From Botryosphaeria dothidea (taxonomy: Eukaryota; Ascomycota; Dothideomycetes; Botryosphaeriales; Botryosphaeriaceae): a stretch of 64,000 nt of DNA. The stretch is from contig WWBZ02000008.1 of assembly GCA_011503125.2 (NCBI GenBank), forward strand, positions 372,001 through 436,000, in the 5' to 3' direction. Position numbers and translations under genes: made by a program. Below the pieces are notes generated by a model. That model searched no databases, was not told the origin of the DNA, and was given only the letters and a program-made list of their open reading frames with translations. Below, in pieces: positions 1 through 11,060 of this stretch. Every line of letters begins with the position of its first letter. Positions within the stretch are counted from its first letter, which is position 1.

Positions 1-261
1 ATGATGATTAGACATGGGTTAATTGCGGTATGAGAAACGGTGGAAGTTTGGAGACTACGGTTGATTGAGACTTGGTTGAGATTCTTGGTTCGGGGTTTTC
101 TCTACATCGGTGTATTTTGCGAGGCCGTTGTTTCCTCCAACGTGTGGTATATTTCTCGACGCATGCCAATCCCTACTACAAATAGCGGGACCGACACGTC
201 CGAGTATATAATTTGGCGTTGCTTCGGGGTCCTCAATCTTCCAGGCTCTTCTCCCTCGAAC

Positions 262-3200
262 ATGAAAAATGAACAGCTCGAAGAAATTCCCGGGCCAAGG
301 CGTACGTCCCGTCCTGTGTGCTAGTGAATATCGGGCTAACGCCGCTTCGAGCAGCCTTGCCTGTGCTCGGTAATCTTCTCAACCTTGATTTTGACGATGC
401 CATACAGTCGTTGGTGCAGATGGGCAGACAACACGGTGAGTGAGGCCACAGAGCATGCGGAGTCTTCTTCTGATCGGGCATCCGGCGAGGTAGGCGGGGT
501 CTATAGCCTTCGGCTAGGCGGGCAGAAAGAAACGATCGTAACCAGCCGAGAGGTTTTCGAGGAGTTGTGCGACGAGAAACGCTTCTGCAAGCACATCACG
601 GGCGGCATCGCCGGGCTCGGCGAGCTCCTCGGAGACGGGCTCATCACGGCACGCAGCCACCATGAGAAGTGGCATGTGTCGCACGCATTGCTGAAGCCGC
701 TGATGGGTCCGGAACGAATCCGGGACATGTTTGAAGACATGAAGGACATCTGCTCCCAGCTCTGCCTCAAGTGGGCGCGGGCCGGTGAGACGACTCCGTT
801 GGACGTCAGCAGCCAGTTCACATGCCTCGCCCTCGACACGATCGGCCTCTGCGCCTTCAACCATCGCTTCAACAGCTTCTATGGCAATGGGGGGGCGCAC
901 ACCATCATCAAAGACATTATCGACTTTCTGGGCGAGGCAGACATCCAGTCCGTCCTTCCAGACTACATCAACAAGTGGGTGCGGTGCGGATCAGTTGCCA
1001 AGCAGAAGGCACGCATACGCAGGTGCCGCGACCTCCTTTCCGAGGTGATCAAGCATCGGCGTGAAAATCCATCCACGGGCAACGACGTCCTCACTTCCAT
1101 GTTGAACGCGCGTGACCCCAAGACGGGGGAGAGATGGAGCGACGAGTTCATTCTGGACAACGTAGTAACCTTCATCACCGCTGGCAAAGAGACGACTGCG
1201 GGGCTTCTCGCCTTTGCTCTCGGATATCTGCTCGAGAACAAGGCGGCAATGCAGAAGGCTCGTGACGAGGTCGACAGGGTGGTGGGTCAGGACAGCATCA
1301 CCCTGGAGCATCTGCGCCAGCTCCCGTTCGTCGAGGCAGTCTTACGGGAAACGCTGCGCCTCCAGCCCATATCTCCAGGAATGTATCTGCTCGGCTACCG
1401 AGGCGACGAGGTGCTGGCGAAGAAGTACCTGGTAAAGCACGGCGATCCCATCTTCGTGGTCCTGCACGCCGTCCAACGCGATACGACAGTCTATGGTGAG
1501 GACGCAGACGAGTTTAGGCCCGAGCGTATGGGGAAAGATGGTTTTTCAAAGCTGCCCAACGGAGCATGGAAGGCGTTTGGAAATGGCGCGCGTGCGTGTA
1601 TCGGGCGTGCTTTTGCCTGGCAGGAGGCTATGCTGGTAGGTCTTGCGCCCCACACCCCCAAGCTGCTGTACGTGTTTGCTTATTACGAAACAACGAGACC
1701 ATGGCCACGATCCTCCAGAGCTTTGAGATTGTCAAAGACGACCCAGACTACAGAGTCAAGTACGTACAGGCACTCACCATCAAACCGGCTCCGTTCAGCA
1801 TACGAGTGCGCTTGCGCCGTGGCAGGAGTGCTACTCACTTTGCCAAAGAGTTGCACTCTTCGGGCCAGTCCCTGGGCAAGCAGATGGAGACAGATACCAC
1901 ATCAAGTACGACCCTGGAATTCACCGGCATCGAACAGAAAATAACCATCTTATACGCCTCGAACGCCGGAACCTCAGAAGCACTGGCCAATCGGCTGATG
2001 TCCATGACCACAGCCTGGGGCTTCATTCCCCGAAAAGCAAATCTCAAGGGCTTTGCAGGCAAGCTGCCGACGGACGAACCGGTCGTGCTGATCACCGCAT
2101 CGTACAACGGTGAGCCAGCCGATGATGCCGTCGACTTCATCAGGTGGCTCCAAGGGGCCAAGTGCGACGCGCTTCGCGGCGTCAGGTTTGCTGTCTTTGG
2201 ATGTGGTGAGCTCGGAAATGAAATCCCCTCTCTTTCCCTCCCTCGCTCACACGCACGACCTCAGGGAACCGCGATTGGTCTCAAAACCTTTTTGCCATAC
2301 CCAAGCTCGTTGATTCCCGAATGGTGAGTGTTGGAGGTACAAGACTGGCCCCTATAGGGCTGGCCGACAGTGCGATGGGTGATTTGTTCTCGGATATGGA
2401 AGACTGGGCTGTTGGAAAACTCCAGCCTGCTCTTCATCAGCACTTTGGATGCGAGATGGAAGTCGGCAAGGAGGAGCACAAATTCTCGGCGCCAGCCTCG
2501 GCCCACGATGAATTCCTGCCAGCCATCGTCACTGAATCACTGCTGCTCTCGAATCCGGACAGTGGCGTCACGCACAAGCGCCATCTTGAACTTCTTTTGC
2601 CCAAAGGTACGGTGGAATATCGAGCGGGGGGGCATGTTCTCGTCCTCGCCAGAAACAGCGAAGAGAGCGTGCAGCGTGCGCTGCGCAGGTTCGGCCTCCG
2701 AGAAGATACGCAGGTGGTGGTCCCGGCCGCCATTCCCATGCCAGTCTGTGCCTTGGATCTCTTTCGTGTCCATGTCGAGCTGGGACGGACGGCGAGCAGG
2801 AGAGACATCAAGACACTCGAAGACACCACCGTAGACCCCAGTACGAAACTGGAGCTTCAACGGCTGGCGGGGCCCGCGTACGAAACAGAGACACGTGCCA
2901 CGGGTGTCTCAGTCTTGGCTCTGCTCGAACGCTTCCCTACCGCCACCCCGACGCTGGCCTGCTTCATTTCCATGATGGCCCCCAACAGACCCCGGACGTA
3001 TTCCGTATCATCCGCGCCGGAATGGCGGCCGGGCCACGTCGCCCTGACGTATACGGTGATCGGATCTGGAGCTGGGCCCGCGCAACAACCAGCCCGCGGC
3101 TTCGCATCCTCTTACATGGCCTCGCTGAAGCCAAACGACGTTGTGCAAATCTCCTTGCAGCAGCGGGCCAAGCCAGTGTTCCAACCTTCCCTCGCCGGTG

Positions 3201-3649
3201 ACCTCACCCCCCTTATCATGGTCGCTGCAGGCTCTGCAATTGCGCCTTTCCGCGGACTTTTGCAGGAGCGAATGCTGCATCTCACCGCCGAGCGGACGCC
3301 GCCTTTGGTGTTACTATTCTACGGCTGCAGCGGTCCGTCAATGGATGAAATCTACCGGGGCGAGATGGACAGCCTCGAGCGCCGTGGTGTTGTGGAGGTC
3401 ATACGAGCCTACAGTCGAGACCCCACGGCGGAGTCCAGGTACGTCGGAGGCGCCATTAGGAAGCACCATGAGAGGGTCTCGTTGTTATGGAACAGTGGAG
3501 CCATCGTGATGGTTTGCGGGGCGAAGCGCATGGCGGATTCCGTGTACCAGGCAGTAGTCGACGCGCTGTCTATGCATAGACACTTGGAAGATGGTCGAGA
3601 TAGAAAACTCGTTCGCGGTGAGAACTACTTGGAGGAAATATTCTTCTGA
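262..3649 (+). CDS. Self-sufficient cytochrome P450 / NADPH-P450 reductase fusion (CYP505, P450foxy type)
   Basis: Single polypeptide in which a P450 is fused to its own diflavin reductase; the family hydroxylates fatty acids and similar chains near the omega end. Proposed exons: 262-301, 355-435, 494-1635, 1698-2205, 2265-3649, giving about 1,051 residues, the usual length for CYP505. Seen in the translation: an N-terminal IPGP followed by LPVLGNLL across intron 1, I-helix AGKETT, ETLR of the ExxR motif, and heme loop FGNGARACIGR with Cys near residue 409. The linker leads into a flavodoxin domain (YASNAGTSEALA) and an FAD/NADP domain (PRTYSVSSAPEW, GSAIAPFRGL, CGAKRMADSV). The first ATG is set by the IPGP motif; there is no membrane anchor, as expected for the family. 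The fourth exon needs a GAG acceptor at 1695-1697, which is less usual. The gene converges on its neighbour with 131 bp between stop codons. Family is clear; the substrate is not. Confidence 0.93.
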
Positions 3650-3780
3650 CCTAATTCATAGAGAGAATCGTTTTAAATTAAGATATAGAAATACATCTAG
3701 CAGAGCCTTGACGTAGGGGATTGCGAGCCGTGACTGCAGTCATCATTTCGACAATGGGAGACGTTGGTCGTGAATGAATA

Positions 3781-6700
3781 TTAGAGCTCAGCGGATGAGC
3801 CTTCCAAGACCGGTGTAGATGGGAGCGCATTACCGCAATGAGGGCAGCAGTTTGCTGGCGCTGACTGATCAGCATCACCAGCATGCTCATCATCCGACTC
3901 CGGCTCGTCTTCTAGTTCCGACTCCGACTCGTCATCATCCGAGACCTCGTCATCGCTCTCGGGGCTGCCCTCTGGATCCTGGTAGTTGTACACGACATCC
4001 TCACCAAAATCGCTGTTGATGCAGCTCCCACCATCGTCGTCGTCCTCCACAGCCGCCACCGTTTCCATGAGCACGCCCCACAGCTGTTCGACCACGCCCG
4101 CTCGAATCTTCTTGCCCGCCTCGCTGTCCCGCACAACCACAAACGCCTCCTTGTTCCCGTACTCGGCGGCCCGCTCCAGCGCCATCCTTGCCGCCCGCGG
4201 CGCCTTGACGCCCTCCAGCAGCAGCTCCAGCACCGCGGTCCCATCGCGCCGCACAGCGGCCGCAGCGAGCGGGCTGCCGTACTTGCCGCGGGGGCCGCCC
4301 TTCCTGGTGCCGGCCACCAGCAGGTCCGCACCGGGCGTCCGGCCGAGCAGCAGCGCGACGGTGGCGCGGTCGCACTTGAGCGCGGCGGCCTGCAGCGCCG
4401 AGTCGTGCTTGCCGGCGCCGGCGACGCGCGGGTCGGCGCCGCGGTCGAGCAGCACGCGCACGTTGCGGTTGCACGCGGCCAGCGCGGCCGCCGCCAGCGG
4501 GGTGCCGCGCGCGCCCGCAACGGCGTTGAGCAGGGCGTCGCCGCCATCGTGGTCGAGCAGCTGCGTCAGGCAGCGCTCGTCGGGCGCGGTGGCGGCTGCG
4601 TGCAGGACGCTGGCGTCGTCGACCGGCGCGGGCAAGGGCGCGTGCCGGGCCCGCAGAGCGTCCAGGACGAGCGCGACGCATTTGGGGCTGGAGGAGTGCA
4701 CGGCGGCGTCGAGGACGGTGCGGTGCGGGCCGGCGAGCGCGAGCGCGAGGACGTCGGCGCCGCGCTGGAGCAGCAGGGCCACGCAGGCGATGGCGGCGGC
4801 GGCGGCGGCGGCGTGCAGGGCGGTGCCGGTGGACGGGCTGTCGTGGGCGAGCGCGGCGCCGCGGTCGAGGAGCAGCGCCACGCTCTCGTCGTCGTCGGCC
4901 ATGGCGGCCACGATCAGCGCCGTGTTGCCCGCGGCGCCGACGGCGTGCAGGTCCGCCTGGCCCCCGTCGAGCAGCAGCCGGAGCGAGTCGGCCGGCAGCG
5001 TTGCGGCGGCGTGGTTGAGCACCGTGTCGTCGTCCGGGCCGCCGCGCACGTTGACTTCGGCTCCCGCCCGCACCAGCAGCTCCAGAATCGCCGCCTCCCC
5101 CTCGTGGGCCGCGGCGATGACGGGCCGCGTCAGGCTGCCCTGGCCCCGGTTGGGGTTGGCGCCGCGTTGCAGCAGCATCTCCACGATGTCCGCGCGGCCG
5201 GACTCGCAGGCCGCTTGCATGGCCGTGCCGGATTCGTGCCGTGGCTGAAAGTAGTCCGGGTCGGCACCGCGGTCCAGCAGCAGCTCGACAACTCGCGTGT
5301 GCCCTTGAGAGGCCGCGATGTGCAGGGCCCAGCCATTCGGCGAGTTCGGATCTGCGTTCTTGTCAAGCAGGGCCTGGATGATCCTTTCCGTGCCGTCGTT
5401 GGCCGACGCGGTGAGGGCATTGCCATACCTTTGGCTGACGTCAGTTCTCGAGCGTCTGCGCAACATTGAAAGAGAGAGCACTTACTCGTCGCCGGTCGCG
5501 TTGGAGTCGGCGTAGAACGTGTCTAGCAGCAGCAGTACTGCTTCCTCCTGCTCCGCGTCGGTGGCGTGGTACAGGGCCCTGTCTATTGTCTCGTACGAGA
5601 TTGCGGTGCCGGCGTAAGCCCAAAGCTCGTGCAGCATGTCCGTCTGTCCTTCGGCGGCAGCCTGGCAGAAAGCGTTCTCACAGCCGAGGCCGTGACAGTG
5701 CTGCAGTATGATCCGAACGGCACCCCATTGGCTCTCCTCTACTGCCTCGTCAAGTGCGGCCTGGAAGATGGCCGGATCGTGGACCATTCGCTGCCCAAGA
5801 ACGCGGTAGAGCACCGTCTCATTCCCAGAAAATGCGGCCATGACGAGCGCCTGGTCGTAGTCGTCGGGCTGGAATTCCAGGCCGTGTTCGTCGATAAGGT
5901 AGTTGACCATGTCGATGTCAGCGAGGCGCGCAGCCACGGCCAGTCGTGATTGAATTCCTTCGGCTTGAAAGGACATCATGGTGGGATCCCCAAGCTCGAG
6001 CAATGTCTTCACGGCTTCGATGTTCCCAGACAGGACAGCACAATTCAGTGCCGGGCCCTCTTCTTTGTCGATTGCGTCCGTGGCAGCTGACCACTGGATT
6101 AGCTTCTCCATGGCTTTGATGTGGCCGAATTCGGCAGCCATGTGCAACGGTGTGCACGTGCTCTTCTCTGCTCCATCGTTGACATCAGCGCCATGCCTCA
6201 AAAGCTCCTCCATGATCTCGACCTGGCCAAATGCGGCTGCGTAATGAAGCTATGCCATGGTCAGACAAGGGGAATCCTCGTGTGTAGCGAACTCACCGGC
6301 TGGTTGTCCAACGCATCGTGCTCGTAAATGTCTTCCGCGTAGTATTTCAACAGTTCGGAAACCAGGGCTGGGTACCCTATAGATGCGGCAACGTGCAGCG
6401 CGCGCAGACCCTCAAGGGTAAAGTCATCGAAGTCTCCCGTCAGCTGGTCGTACCGCTTAAGCCACCTGACGCGCACTCGAGAGTCGGCCTCCCAGAAGTC
6501 TGCCTCGCGGCTTAGGAGGTCTGCGATGCTGGACGTAGCATCTTTCGCGTGGCTGAGCCAGTATCGATCAGCATATCTCAGCGCGTCATTCGAATTTTCC
6601 TCCTCTTCGGCCCAATCGTAGTCACCGGCATAGGATTCTTCACCGCCGAGCCCAGACGAGTCAAACTCGCTATCCGTCTCATCACTTGCGCCGTCGGTCT

Positions 6701-9349
6701 CGCTTCCGTCAGGCTCCTCGATTTGGGAATAAGTGTCCACGACGTGCGCAAAACACCGAAGAGCCAGGATACCGTGTTGCGATTTCAAGTCTTTCTTGGG
6801 GTCAACCCCCAGCCATCTCTTGGCATGATCTTTGAGGTGCTGCTTCACCTCCTTGTTGAGAAACTTGACCCTATCATTCTGCGTGGTAATCAAAGGGCGG
6901 CAACGTTGGATCTGGGCGTGGAGCGTCCTCTGTGGGTCTGGGCCGACATGGGAAACATGGGCAAGCATGATCAGCTCTGCTTCGGTGGGGTCTTCATATG
7001 TCAATAGTAGCACTCGCAAGATTTCCTTGAGGGTTTCGACTCCTTTTTTGGCCGGACCAAGAATCTATAGGAACGTCAGCCTTGGAGACTTCATCGTGTT
7101 GAGAACGCACCTAAAAAAAACAGAAAAAGATCATGCTTACCGAGCCCCACGCAAGGTTGAGCAGGTCTTTCAACCCCGCTGGAGTGTCATCGAGCTTCGT
7201 GCGAACTTTGATGTGGTCCGAGGGAAGCATCTCAAGCTGCATGCAGGTGACATCGACCCAGAGCGCGTTCTCGGCCTTGGTCTCGATCGCGACACCTGCG
7301 AAGTAAGTGAGAGCTCTGTCGTAATTCTTCCTCTTTCCAAGATCCGCCACCTTGCGCTGCACTTCCGCCTCCAGGTCCTGCTCCCTTTGCCCGTCGTACC
7401 AGGCATCGTTGAGGTTGATTCGAGGAATCGTTCCCAACCTCTGCTCAATGTCGCTGCGCCCCTTGCTGGTGAGAAGCCACTTGATGCGCTTAGATTCTCT
7501 CCCTACGCTCTTGTGGAATTCGGAAGCCAGTAGGTCGAAGAACTTTTGCGTGGATGCCGACGCCTCGGACAGTTCGTGCAGGTTGTTGACGACAAAGTAC
7601 GCGTTCTCGATCGTGTCATCGGTGAGCATGTCTTGCAGGCTCCTCCACAGATTCTCCACGGTCAATTTGGCCTGAGAGCCTACCTGGACCGGCGTTTCCG
7701 ACAGGCCATCCCCTGTCTTCTCCGTTGTGAACTGTCGGGCGTATTGTGCAAGCAGCCGTCGCTTGTGTATCATTTGCCACAAGAGAGATCTTAGCAAGCT
7801 TTCCGCATTGTCATTTTGAGGCGTGGAGTCGCATAAGAAGTATGCCACAAGCACCGAAAGCCGTCCCGACTGATTCGTCGCCTTCTCCTCCTTCTCGATA
7901 GAGTCTATCGCAGCCAGCGCAGCCTTCGACTTTCCTTTCCCAGCGTTGCCGGAAATCCAAAGGTAATCGCTGGCGCCGCTGCCGCAATCAGCCCAGGCCC
8001 TGTACTGCTCGTCGTGCACGACCCAGGATACGACTTGCTTGCCGTTGGTCATAGAGTTACGGGTGATGAAGACGTGCGAGCCCTGTAGGACGTCCATAAT
8101 GCTCCAGAAGGTAGTATCGTCGACGCCGCCCTGCCTCGTGGCCCTTAACCGCCCCTTGACCACGCGGCAGGCACCGTGAACCATGTTCCTGAGCGGGTCC
8201 CGGAGCATGACGTAACGTCCGTCTTTTCTGTTGTCGAACCGGTTGAGATGGCGGTGAGCACACGCCATACCCATGCTTTCATGCCCGTCAAGGACGGCGG
8301 AGCTCTGACTGACGAGAGGCTCTCTGAGATTCTGCCGGAGAACTATCAGAACTGGCGCCACGAAGGAGGGGCAGTCAGCCTGCACAGCTCACCTTTGGAA
8401 GCATCTTCTTCAGGAACCCCGATGCGAGCTCCAAATGAGCCTCCTTGGCGAAATCGGTGGGGTGCTCCTCGAAGACGCAGAAGAGCTGCACCTTGCTCCT
8501 CAGCTTGTCCGCCACGCGGATGAACTCCTCTCTGAGCTCCTGTAGCGCCTGGTTCTCGGGCGTCCGGAAGTTGAGTGCGCTGGACGGAACCGTCTTGTCC
8601 CACTTCTGTAGGATCTCGGCCAGCATGACCGCCGTGCACGCCGCCGCCGCACCGCGGAATGGCGTTCCCAGGAAGAAGCACCCCGCGACGCTTTCGTACA
8701 GCTGTGGGAATCTGTCGTGGCGAGACTCGGTGAGGCAGACAGCCTTGTAAGGTCAGCCTCCTCTCTCGGCAATTGACACGCGAGAAAAAGAAAAAGAAAA
8801 ACAAAAGCAAAAGAAAAACAAAAGCAAAAGAAAAACAAAAACAAAAGAAAAAGAAAAAGAAACAGAAGAAAAAAAGCACACACACCTTCGCCACGACGAC
8901 GCCGCCCATGCTGTGGCCGATAAAGACAACGGGTCGATGCGCAGCGCCCTGCTCCCCGTCAGCGCACTCTCAAACCCGGCCTTCCCGACTCACCTCTCGG
9001 TGCCCCATCAGGCTCAACAGCAGCCCCCATGCCGCATTACCGATGGACTGATTGACCTTCAGTGGGCCCTTCCACGCCGACTCGTACTGGTATAGCATGA
9101 TTCGCGCGTCGGGGAACTCCTTCTGCAGCCCATCCCTGTCCGCGATCCAGTTGAACGTCGAGTTCCTGGCCTGCGATTCCCAGCACCTGACTGGATCGGC
9201 ACCGAGACCGGGAACGGCCACGATGCTACGTCGTGGGTCAGTGACGTGGGCGTTGCTCGTCTGGGGTGTGTGACTTACTCGTACAAGGGCGAATTATCCG
9301 GGCTGTGGATCACCTTGATGCCCTGCTTGACGTCTTCGAGGGCCGGCAT
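3781..9349 (-). CDS. NLR-like protein: alpha/beta hydrolase - NACHT-like P-loop - ankyrin repeats
   Basis: Eight exons on the minus strand, which I place at 9349-9279, 9225-8994, 8948-8886, 8743-8393, 8331-7141, 7064-6297, 6249-5486 and 5434-3781 (about 1,697 residues; the last acceptor could be 6 bp further in). The N-terminal third is a DUF676/lipase-like hydrolase: VAVPGLGAD, then the nucleophile elbow GHSMGG and a LGTPFRG loop. A conserved linker (AVLDGHES) leads to the Walker A site ISGNAGKGKS near residue 460. The Walker B position reads YFVVNNLHEL, so the usual aspartates are Asn/His. An acidic hinge follows, then some 15-20 ankyrin-type repeats (for example TPLHMAAEFGH, LLLDRGADP), an acidic tail and one CPHC pair. 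Fungal proteins of this architecture act in non-self recognition and programmed cell death; that role here is inference. The ankyrin part is GC-rich, which creates long antisense open frames that should be ignored. Confidence 0.88.
8773..8880 (-). repeat. Polypurine/polypyrimidine tract inside intron 3 of the NLR-like gene
   Basis: About 105 bases of imperfect AAAAAG/AAAAAC/AAAAGC units on the plus strand, so the transcript carries a long T/C-rich run. It fills most of the 142-bp intron (8744-8885), which is roughly twice the length of the other introns of this gene, and it ends close to the acceptor. It probably grew by slippage. Confidence 0.8.
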
Positions 9350-10016
9350 TATGGAGGCACATGGGATTGCGTGAGACTGGGTAGCGGCGGCGGTGGTGGT
9401 TCAGTGGATATATATGTGTGTGTGCAAGCAGCTGCTCAAGGCTGCGTTGGTCATCACTGGCGCCTCTCTAAAATCCTTTCTCGCAGTGGGAGATGAGGCT
9501 GGGGTTCATTCGCACATGCGAAAATTGTTGCGAGGATGCTGACGGTGTTTTGAGCCCGAAGGCTACCAACGATCCCCTGTCTGGTGGCTTGGCATGCCAG
9601 TTCTGGCTGGGCAGCCAAGTCTGCGGTCAGCTACTGATCACTTGCATATGCACATAATGAAAGACACGCATGCGGCCGGTGCGCGTTGTGTATATGATCG
9701 GCGATTCCGTACACTGGGTGATTGTCAGCTCGCGTTCAGCTGCGGCTGAGCATATCCCACAAATGGCACGGAGGGCTGCCACACCATCAATTTTATCCGC
9801 AACCCCTACCGCGACCAACAACCCGAAGATTAATAAAGAAATCAACTATAAATAACATTTAGAGAGGGAGGACATAACGATAGGCCTCTTTCACTAGGCT
9901 TTGAAGTTAGGTAACAGACTCGACTAACTAAGAAATCTATCTTAAGATGAGAGAAGAAACAACAATAAAGAAAAGATAGCTAGTATAATGACAAAGAGTG
10001 GGAAGACTTTACGCGG
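9350..10016. other. Intergenic stretch between two minus-strand genes
   Basis: No gene seen. The left part is the upstream region of the NLR-like gene and holds a short GT-rich run near 9,410-9,425. The right 170 bases (9,840-10,010) are AT-rich and lie just beyond the stop codon of the next gene, consistent with its 3' region. Confidence 0.5.
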
Positions 10017-11060
10017 TTACTCTAGATGACACGGGATCTTCACTCCATCAAGTCGGGTCGCCTTTATATCGTTAAGTCTTCTCCTATGATAAGTACTGGT
10101 TGCATACCAGTTTGTAAGGAAGGCGACTAAAAAAACGGACAAGATCGCTGCAGTTACGAGAATTGGTGCAGCAATAGAAAACACGGTGAACCCATACGAG
10201 AGATTTTGAAATGTCGAACTCGGCTGGAGACGATCAGTAGCAAGGCCGACTTGAAGAGCTGTAAGGGCGATGACAACATAGCCTAGGAAAGCTGCAAGAT
10301 GTGTAAGATTATCCTGGAAGAATTGGATGTAAAGATTGTAGCTGGCAGTGCTCGTATAGCCGCGCAAGTGTCCGTACCGGTACCGGTATACTTTGTTGAG
10401 TCGGCCCAGTCGTAGTTCACCATAATGGTACCGAGGGTTGATGGAGGCGTAGTCGTAATTCTCGAGTAGCTTTTTGGTGAATCTTTTCCACGCAGGCCAG
10501 GTTACTTCGTGAGGGAGAAGGCCCTCGTTGCATGCGATGCGGTAGTCGCTCTCATACGCTACAAGCGCGGCATACGAGAACAGGAATCCAAGAGCACAAC
10601 CTGTAAGCTTCTGGCGCTGCCTGCAGTCTTTCCGATCCTGGTTTGCGCAGTTGTATTGAGATGTCCCGGGGCATAGGATGTGCGCAGACCAGAAGTCTGG
10701 ACTGAGAAGAAACCGTGGGACAGGCTTGAGAAAAATCTGGTGTCGAGCGGTCCAGACAAGGTGGAGGTCCATCTGCTCGGTGACAACAATGCTGCGTGAT
10801 AGTAGCGCCTGGCGGTGTAACGGACGAGGGGGCATGGGTCGCCCGACGACCCACATCCAGTCGTGCATGTAGTTCAGCTTCTCAACCAACAATTCTGCCT
10901 TGAGAAAATCTAGGTCTGGGCGCGCCACGGCTACTTGATCGTAATACGGACCGAGCCGGTAGGTGGCGGGGAGAAGGTCAGCGTGCTGCTTGACATCCTC
11001 CGGCTGAGCTGTGTTCGCCAAGATGGGGACGTCGAAGGGTATCCAAGCGGAGGCGTGCAT
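10017..11060 (-). CDS. Fungal membrane protein resembling DUF6601
   Basis: Single-exon frame of 347 residues starting at the ATG at 11060. The N-terminal half has conserved-looking blocks (YRLGPYYDQVAVARPDLDFL, KLNYMHDWMWVVGRPMPPRP) that I associate with the fungal DUF6601 family, followed by a Cys-containing hydrophilic patch (around CPGTSQYNCANQDRKDC). A hydrophobic segment lies near residues 160-175. Two strong ones, around 262-282 and 300-325, are near the C-terminus, so it is probably anchored in a membrane. The first ATG in the frame directly precedes the conserved region. No function is known to me for this family. It has no obvious operational link to its neighbours. The family name is from memory and should be treated as likely rather than proven. 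Confidence 0.7.
   Translation of the reverse strand: MHASAWIPFDVPILANTAQPEDVKQHADLLPATYRLGPYYDQVAVARPDLDFLKAELLVEKLNYMHDWMWVVGRPMPPRPLHRQALLSRSIVVTEQMDLHLVWTARHQIFLKPVPRFLLSPDFWSAHILCPGTSQYNCANQDRKDCRQRQKLTGCALGFLFSYAALVAYESDYRIACNEGLLPHEVTWPAWKRFTKKLLENYDYASINPRYHYGELRLGRLNKVYRYRYGHLRGYTSTASYNLYIQFFQDNLTHLAAFLGYVVIALTALQVGLATDRLQPSSTFQNLSYGFTVFSIAAPILVTAAILSVFLVAFLTNWYATSTYHRRRLNDIKATRLDGVKIPCHLE

Noticed and set aside
262..3649. P450 and reductase considered as two adjacent genes
   Set aside because: The intron structure keeps one frame from the heme domain through the linker into the flavodoxin domain, with no stop or start between, as in CYP505 fusions.
3986..5248. 420-codon plus-strand open frame (and a 354-codon one at 4,405-5,469) opposite the ankyrin region
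   Set aside because: These are shadows of the GC-rich minus-strand ankyrin coding sequence: low-complexity Ser/Ala/Arg composition and no motifs, while the minus strand has clear ankyrin repeats and splice sites.
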